A stretch of DNA of 22,187 nt from Candidatus Azambacteria bacterium (GTDB taxonomy: Bacteria > Patescibacteriota > Minisyncoccia > GWC2-36-17 > WO2-46-25): the NCBI GenBank assembly GCA_024654415.1, contig JANLHQ010000035.1, forward strand, positions 1-22,187, given 5' to 3'. The stretch's first letter is position 1, and the number at the start of each line of letters is the position of its first letter. A program made the translations under genes and the position numbers. Below are positions 13,033 through 21,700 of the stretch, piece after piece. The notes beneath the pieces were generated by a model. That model saw only the letters and a program-made list of their open reading frames with translations, did not search any database and was not told the origin of the DNA.

Positions 13033-14961
13033 ATGGAAGATTTTTGCACTAACTTGAACGAACGACAACGCGAGGCAGTAATGACAGAACATGGGCCGCT
13101 TTTGGTCATTGCGGGTGCGGGGTCAGGGAAAACAACAGTGCTCACACGTCGCATTGCCTCTCTTATTTCCAAAGGAGTTGCCCGCCCAGACCAGGTGCTT
13201 GCCGTTACCTTCACAAACAAAGCGGCCGGGGAGATGAAAGAGCGCGTACGTGAGCTCTTGGCAAAAACCGGGACTCATACCATACCTCTCATCGGCACCT
13301 TTCACTCCGTGTGTCTTACCATGCTCCGTACATACGCGGAGCTCCTTGGTTATGGACGCGATTTCATCATTTTTGACAGCAAAGATCAAAAGTCTCTTCT
13401 TAAATCAGTATGCGAAGAACTCCGTATCGATACCGAGCGCTTTACGCCCGACTCATTCAGTAACACCATATCATCACTCAAAAGCAAGCTCATAACCCCC
13501 GATGCATTCACCGAGGATGCGCACGACCCATATCAAAAAATGGCCGCGAAGGTGTATGAAAAATATCAGGACGCGCTCAAGGAGCACAACGCCGTTGATT
13601 TTGATGACATGATCATGCTCTGCGTAAACCTCTTTGAGGCGCGAAAAGATATTCTGGAGCTTTACCAAGAACAATTTCAATACATTCTTATCGACGAATA
13701 CCAAGACACTAACTTTGCCCAGCATCGTTTTGTAAACCTCCTCGCGTCACGCTATCGAAATATATGCGCCGTCGGGGACCTCGACCAGGCAATCTATGGG
13801 TGGCGGCAGGCAGACGTGGCAAATATTCTTAATTTTGAAACACAGTATCCCGATGCAAAGGTAGTGGTACTTGAGGAAAACTACCGTTCCACCCAAAATA
13901 TTCTCTCTGCCGCAAACACCATCATCAGCAAGAATAAAATGCGCACAGAAAAAAACCTCTTCACTAAAAACAAGGTGGGGGAGAAGATTAGCGTGGTAGT
14001 TGCCGCAACCGAAACACAAGAGGCAGAATTCGTTGCACGCATGGTCCGCACCCTGACACGCGAGAAAAACTTTTCTCTTTCTGATATCGCCGTGCTCTAT
14101 CGTACAAACGCGCAATCTCGCGCGATAGAAGAAATGTTCGCGCGGCGGAGCGTCGCCTATAAAGTCATTGGGGGATTAAAATTCTATGAACGAAAAGAAA
14201 TTAAAGATGTCCTCGCATATCTTCGGCTTGTAGCAAACCCGCGCGATACCGTGAGTCTAAAGCGCATTATTAATTTCCCGCCACGCGGTATCGGCAAAGT
14301 ATCGCTTACAAATTTTTTCCAGAAAAAAGAAACAACGAAATCGATTACTGGATTTTTTGAACTCATTGAATCCCTCAAGGAAGCGCGTGCCACGCTTCCA
14401 CTCTCTGCATTCATGAAGCTCGTTATAAAGCAGTCGGGGATTGAAGCGCATCTCAAAGAGTGCGGTGAAAAAGAAGAAACACGTTGGGAAAATGTACGAG
14501 AGCTTATATCAGCGGCAGCGTCCTACGACGCCGAAACGCCAGAACAAGCACTCACATCATTTCTCGACAACGCCGCGCTTGCCTCACAAGAAAGCAAGGG
14601 AGACGATAAAGGAGCGGTGCACGTTATGACAATGCATTCTGCAAAGGGGCTTGAATTCCGCGCGGTATTTGTTATCGGTATGGAAGACAATATCTTTCCT
14701 CATTCGCGAAGCAAGCAATCCCCAGCGGAAATGGAGGAAGAGCGGCGACTTTGCTATGTGGCCGTCACACGAGCAAAGGAACACGTCTGGCTACTCTACG
14801 CACGCGCACGGCGCACCTACGGCCAAACACAAATGAATCCTCCTTCTCGCTTTCTCTTTGATATTCCTGAACATCTCGTTTCTTTTTCCGTTTGTGGAGA
14901 AGAGGCAAGCATCAGCTACGATGATCTTGAAAATGGTATCGTGGGCTTTGAAACATACTAG
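13033..14961 (+). CDS. pcrA: UvrD/PcrA-type superfamily 1A DNA helicase
   Basis: 642 residues, somewhat shorter than the usual 720 or more. Helicase motifs are in order: Q motif 'LNERQREAV', Walker A 'GAGSGKTT' (28-35), 'VTFTNKAAGEMKERV', 'GTFHSVC', Walker B 'DEYQDTN' (221-227), motif III 'GDLDQAIYGWRQAD', 'LEENYRSTQNIL', 'VMTMHSAKGLEF' (about 531-542), 'GMEDNIFPH' and 'EEERRLCYVAVTRAKE'. These 3'-5' helicases act in nucleotide-excision and mismatch repair and clear RecA or stalled complexes. The protein ends soon after motif VI and lacks the C-terminal Tudor-like RNA-polymerase-binding tail typical of PcrA/UvrD, so coupling to transcription may be absent. UvrD and PcrA cannot be separated here. 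The start at ATG 13033 gives the canonical N-terminus. No Shine-Dalgarno site is seen. Confidence 0.94.
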   Translation: MEDFCTNLNERQREAVMTEHGPLLVIAGAGSGKTTVLTRRIASLISKGVARPDQVLAVTFTNKAAGEMKERVRELLAKTGTHTIPLIGTFHSVCLTMLRTYAELLGYGRDFIIFDSKDQKSLLKSVCEELRIDTERFTPDSFSNTISSLKSKLITPDAFTEDAHDPYQKMAAKVYEKYQDALKEHNAVDFDDMIMLCVNLFEARKDILELYQEQFQYILIDEYQDTNFAQHRFVNLLASRYRNICAVGDLDQAIYGWRQADVANILNFETQYPDAKVVVLEENYRSTQNILSAANTIISKNKMRTEKNLFTKNKVGEKISVVVAATETQEAEFVARMVRTLTREKNFSLSDIAVLYRTNAQSRAIEEMFARRSVAYKVIGGLKFYERKEIKDVLAYLRLVANPRDTVSLKRIINFPPRGIGKVSLTNFFQKKETTKSITGFFELIESLKEARATLPLSAFMKLVIKQSGIEAHLKECGEKEETRWENVRELISAAASYDAETPEQALTSFLDNAALASQESKGDDKGAVHVMTMHSAKGLEFRAVFVIGMEDNIFPHSRSKQSPAEMEEERRLCYVAVTRAKEHVWLLYARARRTYGQTQMNPPSRFLFDIPEHLVSFSVCGEEASISYDDLENGIVGFETY

Positions 14962-14976
14962 GAATACTGCTATACT
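14948..14976 (+). promoter_or_regulatory. Promoter of the anchored protein-rsmA pair
   Basis: TTGAAA (14948-14953), 17 bases, TATACT (14971-14976), with TGC directly before it as an extended -10. The -35 lies inside the end of the helicase gene. The leader of about 20 bases is almost pure A/T. Confidence 0.65.
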
Positions 14977-15002
14977 ATTTTTATTAATTATTATTTTTAT
15001 TT

Positions 15003-15473
15003 ATGGAATCTTCCGAAAACATGACGTGTCAAAAAAAGTGTTGCACAGATGGAGCGCGGCGTGCCGTAAAAAAAGTATTGTGTATTATTTTAGTGGTTGC
15101 GGTACTGGTATGGATCGATGCGAATTTCAATATTCTTTCATCGTCGCGAGCAAATAAACAAGCACACACGCGATTACAGGCGGTCTTTTTAACCAACGGC
15201 CAAGTGTATTTTGGCACCCTTTCCCGTCATGGTATCGGCTACTGGCGCCTTGATAACACACACTACTTACAAGTATCAAAAACACCTTCCTTACTTTCCC
15301 TTGAAACACTCGATGGCCCCGCACCCCAAGAAACACGCACTACTCTTTTGAAATTAAGTGATGATATGCATCAGCCGGAAGGCACAATCATTATTCCTGC
15401 AACAAATATTCTTTTCTGGCAAAATCTACAAAATAGCTCTCCTGTCGCGCAAGCAATCATATCAGGAAAATGA
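15003..15473 (+). CDS. Membrane-anchored protein of unknown function, coupled to rsmA
   Basis: 156 residues. A short N-terminus with Cys9, Cys13 and Cys14 precedes one membrane segment (about 24-39, 'VLCIILVVAVLVWIDANF'). The remaining 110 residues are a soluble domain with recognisable small blocks: 'QAVFLTNGQVYFGTLSRHG', then 'LLKLSDDMHQPEGTIIIPAT' and 'NILFWQNLQNSSPVAQAI'. I know this pattern as a family found repeatedly in candidate-phyla genomes but without an assigned function. Its stop overlaps the rsmA start (ATGA, 15470-15473), so the two are almost certainly translated together. It has its own extended -10 promoter upstream. An alternative start at Met7 (15021) would remove part of the Cys-containing tip. 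Confidence 0.75.
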   Translation: MESSENMTCQKKCCTDGARRAVKKVLCIILVVAVLVWIDANFNILSSSRANKQAHTRLQAVFLTNGQVYFGTLSRHGIGYWRLDNTHYLQVSKTPSLLSLETLDGPAPQETRTTLLKLSDDMHQPEGTIIIPATNILFWQNLQNSSPVAQAIISGK

Positions 15474-16282
15474 TACTGCGGAAGGGTCTCCTGCCAAACA
15501 AGCGACTCGGCCAAAACTTCCTCGTCAACCAAGGAATTATTAAGAAAATTATAGTTGCAGCAGCGCTCACCAAGACCGATACCGTACTTGAAATCGGTCC
15601 CGGGCATGGCGCGCTCACCTTTACGCTCGCTAAAGAGGCGGGGAAGGTTGTCGCCATAGAAAAAGATAGGGCGCTCGCTGAAATTCTCCGCAACGAATTA
15701 GCTGAAAGAAACATAACAAATGTCGAAATCATTGAGGGAGATATCCTTTCTTTTCTTGATGACCCCCACTCGCCGTTGCCACCTCGCTACCATGTCGTTG
15801 CCAATATCCCGTACTACCTTACCTCTGCGCTTATCCGTCAGCTTCTTGAGCTTACCCGTCCGCCAGAACGCATCCTACTCACCATTCAAAAGGAAGTTGC
15901 GCAACGCATCGCCGCGCATAGTGGTAAGGAGAGCATTCTCTCGCTTGCGGTAAAGTTTTATGCAGATGCGCGCATCCTTTTTCCTATCTCTCGTGGCTCT
16001 TTTTCTCCGGTGCCAAACGTGGATTCAGCGGTCATTGAAATAATTCCGCGAAAAGAAAGTTCCCCAATCCCGCCAAAAGCATTTTTTGCGGTCATGAAAG
16101 CTGGGTTTTTAGCGCCACGCAAGAAACTGCCCGGCAATCTCGCAAAAGGACTTTCTCTCAATAAAGAAAAAATTGTAGCATTACTCTCTGAGCTTGGCAT
16201 AAACCCCAATGCTCGTCCAGAACAGCTCGCGCTGGTCCAATGGATCTCTCTCGCGCAACACCTTCAAGCACACCTTGCATAA
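15470..16282 (+). CDS. rsmA: 16S rRNA (adenine(1518)-N6/adenine(1519)-N6)-dimethyltransferase
   Basis: 270 residues, the usual size of RsmA/KsgA, which dimethylates two adjacent adenines in the 3' hairpin of 16S rRNA late in small-subunit assembly, using S-adenosylmethionine. Motifs: 'LPNKRLGQNFLVNQGII' at the start, the SAM-binding loop 'LEIGPGHGALT' (40-50), acidic 'AIEKDRAL', and the catalytic 'NIPYYLTS' (112-119). 'GSFSPVPNVDSAVIEI' follows, then the helical C-terminal domain with 'FLAPRKKLPGNL'. The start ATG overlaps the stop of the preceding anchored-protein gene (ATGA), implying coupled translation. No terminator follows the stop; instead the promoter of the next small gene overlaps the end. 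Confidence 0.96.
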   Translation: MILRKGLLPNKRLGQNFLVNQGIIKKIIVAAALTKTDTVLEIGPGHGALTFTLAKEAGKVVAIEKDRALAEILRNELAERNITNVEIIEGDILSFLDDPHSPLPPRYHVVANIPYYLTSALIRQLLELTRPPERILLTIQKEVAQRIAAHSGKESILSLAVKFYADARILFPISRGSFSPVPNVDSAVIEIIPRKESSPIPPKAFFAVMKAGFLAPRKKLPGNLAKGLSLNKEKIVALLSELGINPNARPEQLALVQWISLAQHLQAHLA

Positions 16283-16302
16283 AAAATAAAATTAGCTATA
16301 CT
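16275..16302 (+). promoter_or_regulatory. Promoter of the acidic small protein
   Basis: TTGCAT (16275-16280), 16 bases, TATACT (16297-16302). It overlaps the last codons of rsmA and leaves a leader of about 21 A/T-rich bases before ATG 16330. Confidence 0.55.
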
Positions 16303-16329
16303 AACAACAAATAATTAATATATACCACC

Positions 16330-16554
16330 ATGGGTCACGAAAATTTTGAATCAGCTCCTGAAGAAGCACCAATTGAGAAAGAGCCCGTGGAGGAAACCAA
16401 CGGGAATGATGTTGAGCCCATTATCACAGAAGATGAGCTGGGAGCGGAGGACGTAGTAACCCCAGAAACATCGGATGAAACACCAGAAATGGACCCCGAG
16501 TCGCTTGAATTATTAGGGGATGTTCCTGAGGCAGACTTAGAAGAAGAGGAGTAA
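16330..16554 (+). CDS. 74-residue highly acidic protein, unknown
   Basis: The translated product is mostly Glu, Asp, Pro and Thr, with hardly any basic residue after the first few, so it should be strongly negatively charged and probably disordered. A short helix may form near 'MDPESLELLGDVPEADLEEE' at the end. There is no signal peptide, membrane segment or Cys. It has its own promoter and a terminator 30 bases after the stop, which supports a real single-gene unit. Function is not evident; small acidic proteins can act as nucleic-acid mimics or chaperone-like binders, but nothing here singles out such a role. No Shine-Dalgarno site precedes ATG 16330. Confidence 0.65.
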   Translation: MGHENFESAPEEAPIEKEPVEETNGNDVEPIITEDELGAEDVVTPETSDETPEMDPESLELLGDVPEADLEEEE

Positions 16555-16585
16555 TTATTACCCCTAATATCGCCTGTTTATCGAT

Positions 16586-16613
16586 AAAAGCACGTCTTTC
16601 TGGCGTGTTTTTT
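16586..16613 (+). terminator. Terminator after the acidic protein gene
   Basis: CACGTC (16591-16596) pairs with GGCGTG (16602-16607), loop TTTCT, extended by A-T pairs of the flanking AAAAG and T-run (16608-16613). Confidence 0.85.
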
Positions 16614-16620
16614 GGCATTA

Positions 16621-16672
16621 GTGTACACATTAATTAATACTACTAAAAACCGCCATATGTGTGTGCACATTA
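16621..16672. repeat. Two operator-like direct repeats, 40 bp apart, upstream of the secreted-protein unit
   Basis: GTGTACACATTA (16621-16632) and GTGTGCACATTA (16661-16672) match at 11 of 12 positions. Each holds a palindromic core (GTGTACAC; TGTGCACA). Their start-to-start distance of 40 bp is close to four helix turns, so bound proteins would face the same side. The second ends 10 bases before the TTGACT -35 box. Confidence 0.6.
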
Positions 16673-16682
16673 CAACAGTATC

Positions 16683-16711
16683 TTGACTTTTTTGGTATTT
16701 CTTTGTATAAT
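16683..16711 (+). promoter_or_regulatory. Near-consensus promoter of the secreted-protein/lipoprotein unit
   Basis: TTGACT (16683-16688), 17 bases, TATAAT (16706-16711): the strongest promoter in the window. The leader is about 46 bases and carries AGGAGGG (16753-16759) 4-5 bases before ATG 16764. Confidence 0.8.
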
Positions 16712-16763
16712 ACAGGAAATTTGGTTATTAGTTTCTTTAAAAACTCAATAAAAGGAGGGCGCA

Positions 16764-17141
16764 ATGAAAAGAATTTTTCTTGTTTTATTTTTGCTGGGCA
16801 GCATGGGAGCGACGGATGCGCTTGCAACCATTAAACATGCTCCGTCGCAAAAAATAACGCCCTCAAAAAATGTAAGCAGCCGGTTCTCCTCACCAGAAGA
16901 AAGAGAAAGTCGAGCGAAGTGGATTTATATGCATGCAATCGCACATCTGCAAAAGAAACTCCGTGAGGAAAAGCTGGATGCAGGAGAACAGGCAATCCTC
17001 ATAACAATTCTTGAACACCCTGAGCACACGCAGGCAGTGGTAGACGTTGAGAAGGGAATAATTATGTTCGAGGGGACATATATTGATCTTACATCAGGTA
17101 TTCTGCGGCGATTTGGATATCGCTGCACAATAACAGACTAA
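16764..17141 (+). CDS. Small secreted protein of unknown function
   Basis: 125 residues with a clear signal peptide ('MKRIFLVLFLLGSMGATDAL', with likely cleavage after 'ALA' near residue 22). The mature part has a basic, Ser-rich N-terminus, a helix rich in Glu, Lys and Arg (about 44-75, 'PEERESRAKWIYMHAIAHLQ'), and a C-terminal strand-like region ending 'GYRCTITD' with a single Cys. The start is fixed by a strong AGGAGGG at 16753-16759, exceptional in this window. The lipoprotein gene follows after 20 bases with its own strong ribosome site, and the two end at a common terminator, so they form a two-gene unit. No family is recognised. It is probably exported together with, or as partner of, the lipoprotein. 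Confidence 0.72.
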   Translation: MKRIFLVLFLLGSMGATDALATIKHAPSQKITPSKNVSSRFSSPEERESRAKWIYMHAIAHLQKKLREEKLDAGEQAILITILEHPEHTQAVVDVEKGIIMFEGTYIDLTSGILRRFGYRCTITD

Positions 17142-17161
17142 AAACGAAGGGAGGGAGTACA

Positions 17162-17629
17162 ATGAAAAAGCTTTTTTTGATAGTTTTTCTTCTACTTGTA
17201 GCGACTGGGTGTACCATGACCACGACGCATATCACGATGACGGACCCTTCACATTTACGGGTACTCATCAAAAATGACTCTCCTTATAAAGTAAGGATGG
17301 AGGGCCCTGTGAAAGGGTGGATGGAGCCCTACAGCTCTATCACGTGGAACGCCGAGTGTGCCGGCAAGTTTAACGGTGTCGGCCATGCCTATAAAAAAAT
17401 AGGTGAGACCGATAAAGGTGAAAGCGCCCTTTTTTACATGGGTGAGCGCGTTTTCGGGGTTCGCCCCGATGGAAGAAACCATACCTACAACGGGGAGTCG
17501 TACGACGAGGTCATCGCTATTTCCTCGTTCTACAAATACAACAACGTGATGGGTGAGAAAACACATATTTTCTACACCGATCCGTGTAGCATTCTCCTCC
17601 CTGACGTTGAGTTTAGGTGGGGGAAATAA
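17162..17629 (+). CDS. Lipoprotein of unknown function
   Basis: 155 residues starting with a lipoprotein signal: basic 'MKK', a hydrophobic core, and the lipobox 'VATGC', with Cys17 as the lipid-bearing residue. The mature part looks like a beta-sandwich: 'HLRVLIKNDSPYKVRMEGPV', aromatic strands around 'GWMEPYSSITWNAEC' and 'YMGERVFGVRPDGRNHTY', ending 'PDVEFRWGK'. Two further Cys (about residues 62 and 141) could form a disulfide outside the membrane. GGGAGGGAG (17149-17157) lies 4-8 bases before ATG. Codon use is richer in AAG, GAG and GTG than in most neighbours, which may hint at a different history, though this is an impression by eye. The strong terminator at 17638-17693 follows at once. 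Confidence 0.78.
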   Translation: MKKLFLIVFLLLVATGCTMTTTHITMTDPSHLRVLIKNDSPYKVRMEGPVKGWMEPYSSITWNAECAGKFNGVGHAYKKIGETDKGESALFYMGERVFGVRPDGRNHTYNGESYDEVIAISSFYKYNNVMGEKTHIFYTDPCSILLPDVEFRWGK

Positions 17630-17637
17630 TTTCCTCC

Positions 17638-17693
17638 ATCCACAAAAAAACACCGACCGTAATCTTACGGTCGGTGTTTTCATTTTTGTGGAT
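17638..17693 (+). terminator. Long two-part terminator after the lipoprotein gene
   Basis: The inner stem AAAACACCGACCGTAA (17647-17662) pairs with TTACGGTCGGTGTTTT (17665-17680). An outer pair ATCCACAAAAA (17638-17648) and TTTTTGTGGAT (17683-17693) extends it, with a small bulge on the right arm. It isolates the lipoprotein unit from the downstream envelope genes. Confidence 0.92.
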
Positions 17694-17701
17694 GATTTTT
17701 A

Positions 17702-17730
17702 TTGTTATGTTTCCGCGCTTCTGTTATACT
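17702..17730 (+). promoter_or_regulatory. Promoter of the TS3-repeat gene
   Basis: TTGTTA (17702-17707), 17 bases, TATACT (17725-17730). Transcription from about 17737 would leave a 9-base leader before ATG 17746, again near-leaderless. Confidence 0.6.
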
Positions 17731-17745
17731 ATAGCTAATATATCT

Positions 17746-18708
17746 ATGCTTAACGAAAGACGAAAAAACATCGTTCTCCCTGTGGTTTTGCTCTTGGGGA
17801 TTTTTATAGGCGGAGTGGTGGTGTTGCGCACACAAGGCATCGGTGCGCAGGTACTTACTGAGGGTAAAAAGGTGTTATTTCCTATCGCATCCGAGCCCGA
17901 CGCTGATCCTGATAATGATGGGTTAAAAAACTGGGAAGAAGGAATATATAAAACGGACCCGCGAAACCCCGACACCGATGGAGACGGCTATCTTGACGGT
18001 GAAGAAGTCGCGTCGGGCTATGACCCCGTGGTTAAGGCGCCAAACGACGCTCTCGAAGGCGCTGACACAAACTCTCCACGACCCGCGCCAAAAAATCTCA
18101 CAACCTATCTCGCACAAATACTCACGCAAAAGATCTCCTCGGGCGAGATCTCGCCCGCGCAAGGAAACTCGCTTGATGATGTCAAGAACGATCCCGACCT
18201 CCCGTACAACAAAGACCTCGTGAACGAAGCTCTCGTGCAGATCGGTCTGCGCGCAAAGGAATATTTTGCGCTTCCAGTGGTAAGAACTGAGGATATTTCT
18301 GTTTCCTCTTCGCCAACAACCTACGAAGCAATCGGCGCATATATTAGCGCTATGGGACAGGCGGCGAGCAGGAGTCAAGAAGTAAATCAGCTCAATAAAA
18401 GCGAAGTCAGCATCATTAAAGATGCGGTGGAAAGCAAAGACATGGCGGAAATGAATCTTCTCCGCGTATCGGCACAAAAAAACATAGAGAATGTAAAAAA
18501 CATAACAGCTCCGCAGGGATTTGAAAGTATCCACGCACAACAAATTGCCCTTCTTATGCTTGAAGAAAAAATATTCGATGCCGTCGCACACCTTGATGAG
18601 GACCCCGCCATGGCAGCTGCGGCGCTTGAAACATACCAGCAACTTGTCACTACATATCAGGCATTTTCTGAGGAGTTGAACTTAAAAATACAAAGCTACC
18701 AAAAATAA
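17746..18708 (+). CDS. Membrane-anchored protein with thrombospondin type 3-like calcium repeats
   Basis: 320 residues from ATG 17746. One membrane segment (about 9-27, 'IVLPVVLLLGIFIGGVVVL') precedes two calcium-loop repeats: 'DADPDNDGLKNWEEG' (52-66) and 'NPDTDGDGYLDGEE' (74-87), with the DxDxDG pattern of thrombospondin type 3/EF-hand-like loops. The rest (about 110-320) is mainly helical, with many Gln, Glu and Ala residues ('AAALETYQQLVTTYQAFSEE' near the end). It is likely outside the membrane and calcium-stiffened. The frame is open 43 codons farther upstream, but that stretch runs through the preceding terminator and promoter. The large secreted protein begins 3 bases after the stop, so the two are surely co-transcribed and probably work together at the cell surface, possibly in a secretion or pilus-like complex (inference from order only). 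Confidence 0.82.
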   Translation: MLNERRKNIVLPVVLLLGIFIGGVVVLRTQGIGAQVLTEGKKVLFPIASEPDADPDNDGLKNWEEGIYKTDPRNPDTDGDGYLDGEEVASGYDPVVKAPNDALEGADTNSPRPAPKNLTTYLAQILTQKISSGEISPAQGNSLDDVKNDPDLPYNKDLVNEALVQIGLRAKEYFALPVVRTEDISVSSSPTTYEAIGAYISAMGQAASRSQEVNQLNKSEVSIIKDAVESKDMAEMNLLRVSAQKNIENVKNITAPQGFESIHAQQIALLMLEEKIFDAVAHLDEDPAMAAAALETYQQLVTTYQAFSEELNLKIQSYQK

Positions 18709-18711
18709 ATC

Positions 18712-21700
18712 ATGTTTTTGTTCGCATCCGAGAGCATAATCCCCAAATCGATATCAACAGCGCTTATCGTAGTGCTGCTTGCAAACCTGGTTTTATTTGC
18801 TGCGCTCTTCCAACCGCAAGCAGCGCAGGCACAGTGGGTGGTGACCGATCCGACGCAGATCGTACAAAACATTGCAAAATATGTTTGGGATGCAGCGAAG
18901 TGGGTGTACGAGAAAGCGGTTGATGCACAAGAAGCTGCTTACAGAATATGGGACCAATTCAAATCAAACAACGGCGTTGTTGCAGAGATTGTTTCCACTC
19001 TTCTCCTCATTATGATGCATCAGGTGCTTGCCAAGATTACCAACGACATCGTCGCATGGATTAATGGCGGCGGGAAAGGGAAAATACGCGTACTCCAAGA
19101 CCCGGGGAAATTCCTCACCGATGCACTCGATGAAGCGGGGGGCGTGCTTGCAGGCGCTATTTTAAATGTAGACCCAGCTACTCTCTGTGATGCAAGCTAT
19201 CTCAAATTCAAGCTAAAAGCCGCATTCACCGGCCCGTATGCCGTACCAACCTTTGACGAAAAAGTGGCATGTACCTTTACCGGCGCGGCACAAGGGTTAA
19301 AAAATTTCCAAGAGGATTTCACTAATGGAGGGTGGGCGTCATTCATCGAGCTTGCAAGAAAAGAAAATAATCAGTTTGGGCAAGAGCTTATTTTAGCAGA
19401 GGAGCTTGCTCGTATTAAGTCAGAAAAAGGCGCTGAGTCAGTTGCGAAACTTAATATCAGCAAGGGATTTCTTGCACAGGAGAAATGTACCATCACAAAA
19501 GCACTTTCAAAAGAGTCTGCGGATGGATTTGTAGGAATGGATGCGGATCAAAATAGCCAATACAATACAAATGCTTTGGTGGGGAAATCATTAGAAGAAG
19601 CGATAAAAACAATGGGACGTGTTGATGATTATGATTACGCTTCCGATCCTGATGAATTTAAAAGATATTGGAAGATGATGGGAGGAGATTATCAGTGTAA
19701 AACCGTCACTCCCGCAGAACAGATATCAGAGCTTGCAAACACCGTACTCCAAGCGCCGATCAAGCGGCTTGAAGACGCTATCAACGGCCTTACTGGAAAA
19801 CTCGGCACTGGAGCGGGAAGCGTGCTCAAGCCCTACGTGCTTGCGATTGGAAACGCGGGCTTAAATCTCCTTCTCAAAAAAGAGATGGGGCTTATTACCA
19901 ACGCGCTCGCAAGCGCAAAAAAACCAAGAAAAGCGCGGCGCCAATCAACGTCTTCATTGCAGGAAAACACGATGCTTGCGCAATCCGCGGGTGCGCTTGC
20001 GGGGTCGGTGAATGATTTCCGCTCATTCATGCTTAAAGCACTTCTTGAATTTAGTTTATACGTAAGCAGTGCCGGCACCGCACTCACCAGTATGGATGTG
20101 CTCGGGAGAATACCGATCAATCGTGCAGAAACAGAAATACGCGGAGGAACGTGGTATTTAGGCGGTTGGAATCCTCTTGCGGCCCCGCCTGCGCAATGTG
20201 GCTCAACCACCGCATCCTGTGGTGCATGTCCTCCCGAGTACGAGGCTAATTACGACACCACCAACCCCAAGACACTCACCACTACAAGTGGTGCTCCATA
20301 TACCTGTGCGAGCACTCCTTTCATTCAAAACTATGATGCGGCGGCCACATCCACGAACGCGCCCGGTAAGGTTTTCTTTGAAGAAGCGCGCTGGTGCGGC
20401 GCGTATTATCAAGAAATTGCAATCCCACTAGAAAACCCGGAAGCTAAACAAGTTCCCCCGTTGGCAGGGCATGACCCTCTTTCTACCGGGCTTCTTGCCG
20501 GGGTAAACTGCCCTACACTTACGTACGGGACAGTATCAGTTCCAGGAGATTGCACGGATCCAACTGGTTGGATTCAATATAACCTCGATGGCGATGCCGC
20601 TTTTGAAATGGCAACGCGTATTGTGGGCTATGATGACACACAAGTTGATTCTCCTACAGCTGATGTTGATATGGCTGATCGCTTTATCAGACAAAGCATC
20701 GTGGGGGTAGATAGCGATAATAACAGCATTCCTGATGCCGCGATTCCCGGGCTTAGCCCCGCCAACATCACCTTCTCAGAAACCCTTATTTATACCGCAC
20801 GAGACTCAAACCATAACGCTTTTGTTGATGCTGTTGGCACATCAACCGCTTCAGAGTTAAAAGGGTTATTTGAAATGCGCCCAGAATATTCTAAAACCAT
20901 CATTAGAAGCGATGGCACTACAGTGACGTCGCTTCCCCAGGGGCTTGCGCAGGCGGCAGTTGCTGGTGATTATGTTTTTGGCGGGCACAACCAATTCGGT
21001 CATTCGAATAAAGTATTTCGTCTTTCAACGGGTGCTTTTGTTGCCACCCTTCCCTTTGCCGTCTCCGGCTCCACTGCCGTCTACTACCCTCCCAATGGAA
21101 GAATTTATCTCTTTGGCGGGTTCAACTCAACACAGAGCTACAGCGCTATTTGGGAATTCAATCCCTCAAGCAATGCTGTGCGGACAATGTCTGCACGATT
21201 ACCCTCTCCTACAGCAGGAATGGCTGCAGCATATTACCCGCCCACTGGAAGAATTTACCTCTTTGGAGGCGCCGATAAAAAAGGCCCACACACATGGATT
21301 ATTGAATATAATCAGGCAACTGATTCTCTTGTAACAAAAAATACGCCTCTGCTAAGTCCGCTCGCGCATGCTTCAGCGGCGACCGCCTTTAAAAGCCCAC
21401 CGAATGCACAACAGCGCATCTTTGTCTTTGGCGGGTTTACTACTAACGGATTTTCATCACCCGCAATATTTGAATACGACCCAGCCAGGCCCGATGATGG
21501 GTTTTCACCGCTAACCCGTAAATCAGCAGATATCGAGGCGCGGGGATTTCTTGCGGCGGCACCAGGCGCATCTCCCGAAATCATCACACTCATTGGGGGA
21601 CAAAGCGAATATGGGCTCCTTGCAACCGTTGAACAATACAATGCTCAAAACGATTCCATTTCCCGATCTTTACTTCCAGCTCCTCGCAGTAAGGCGAGTG

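Noticed and set aside
17617..17745. 43-codon upstream extension of the TS3-repeat protein
   Set aside because: Crosses a strong terminator and the promoter; the signal-anchor protein starts naturally at Met 17746.
17923..18642. 239-codon minus-strand frame opposite the TS3-repeat gene
   Set aside because: A shadow of the plus-strand gene; its translation is rich in Cys, Arg and Phe with no domain and no promoter or ribosome site.
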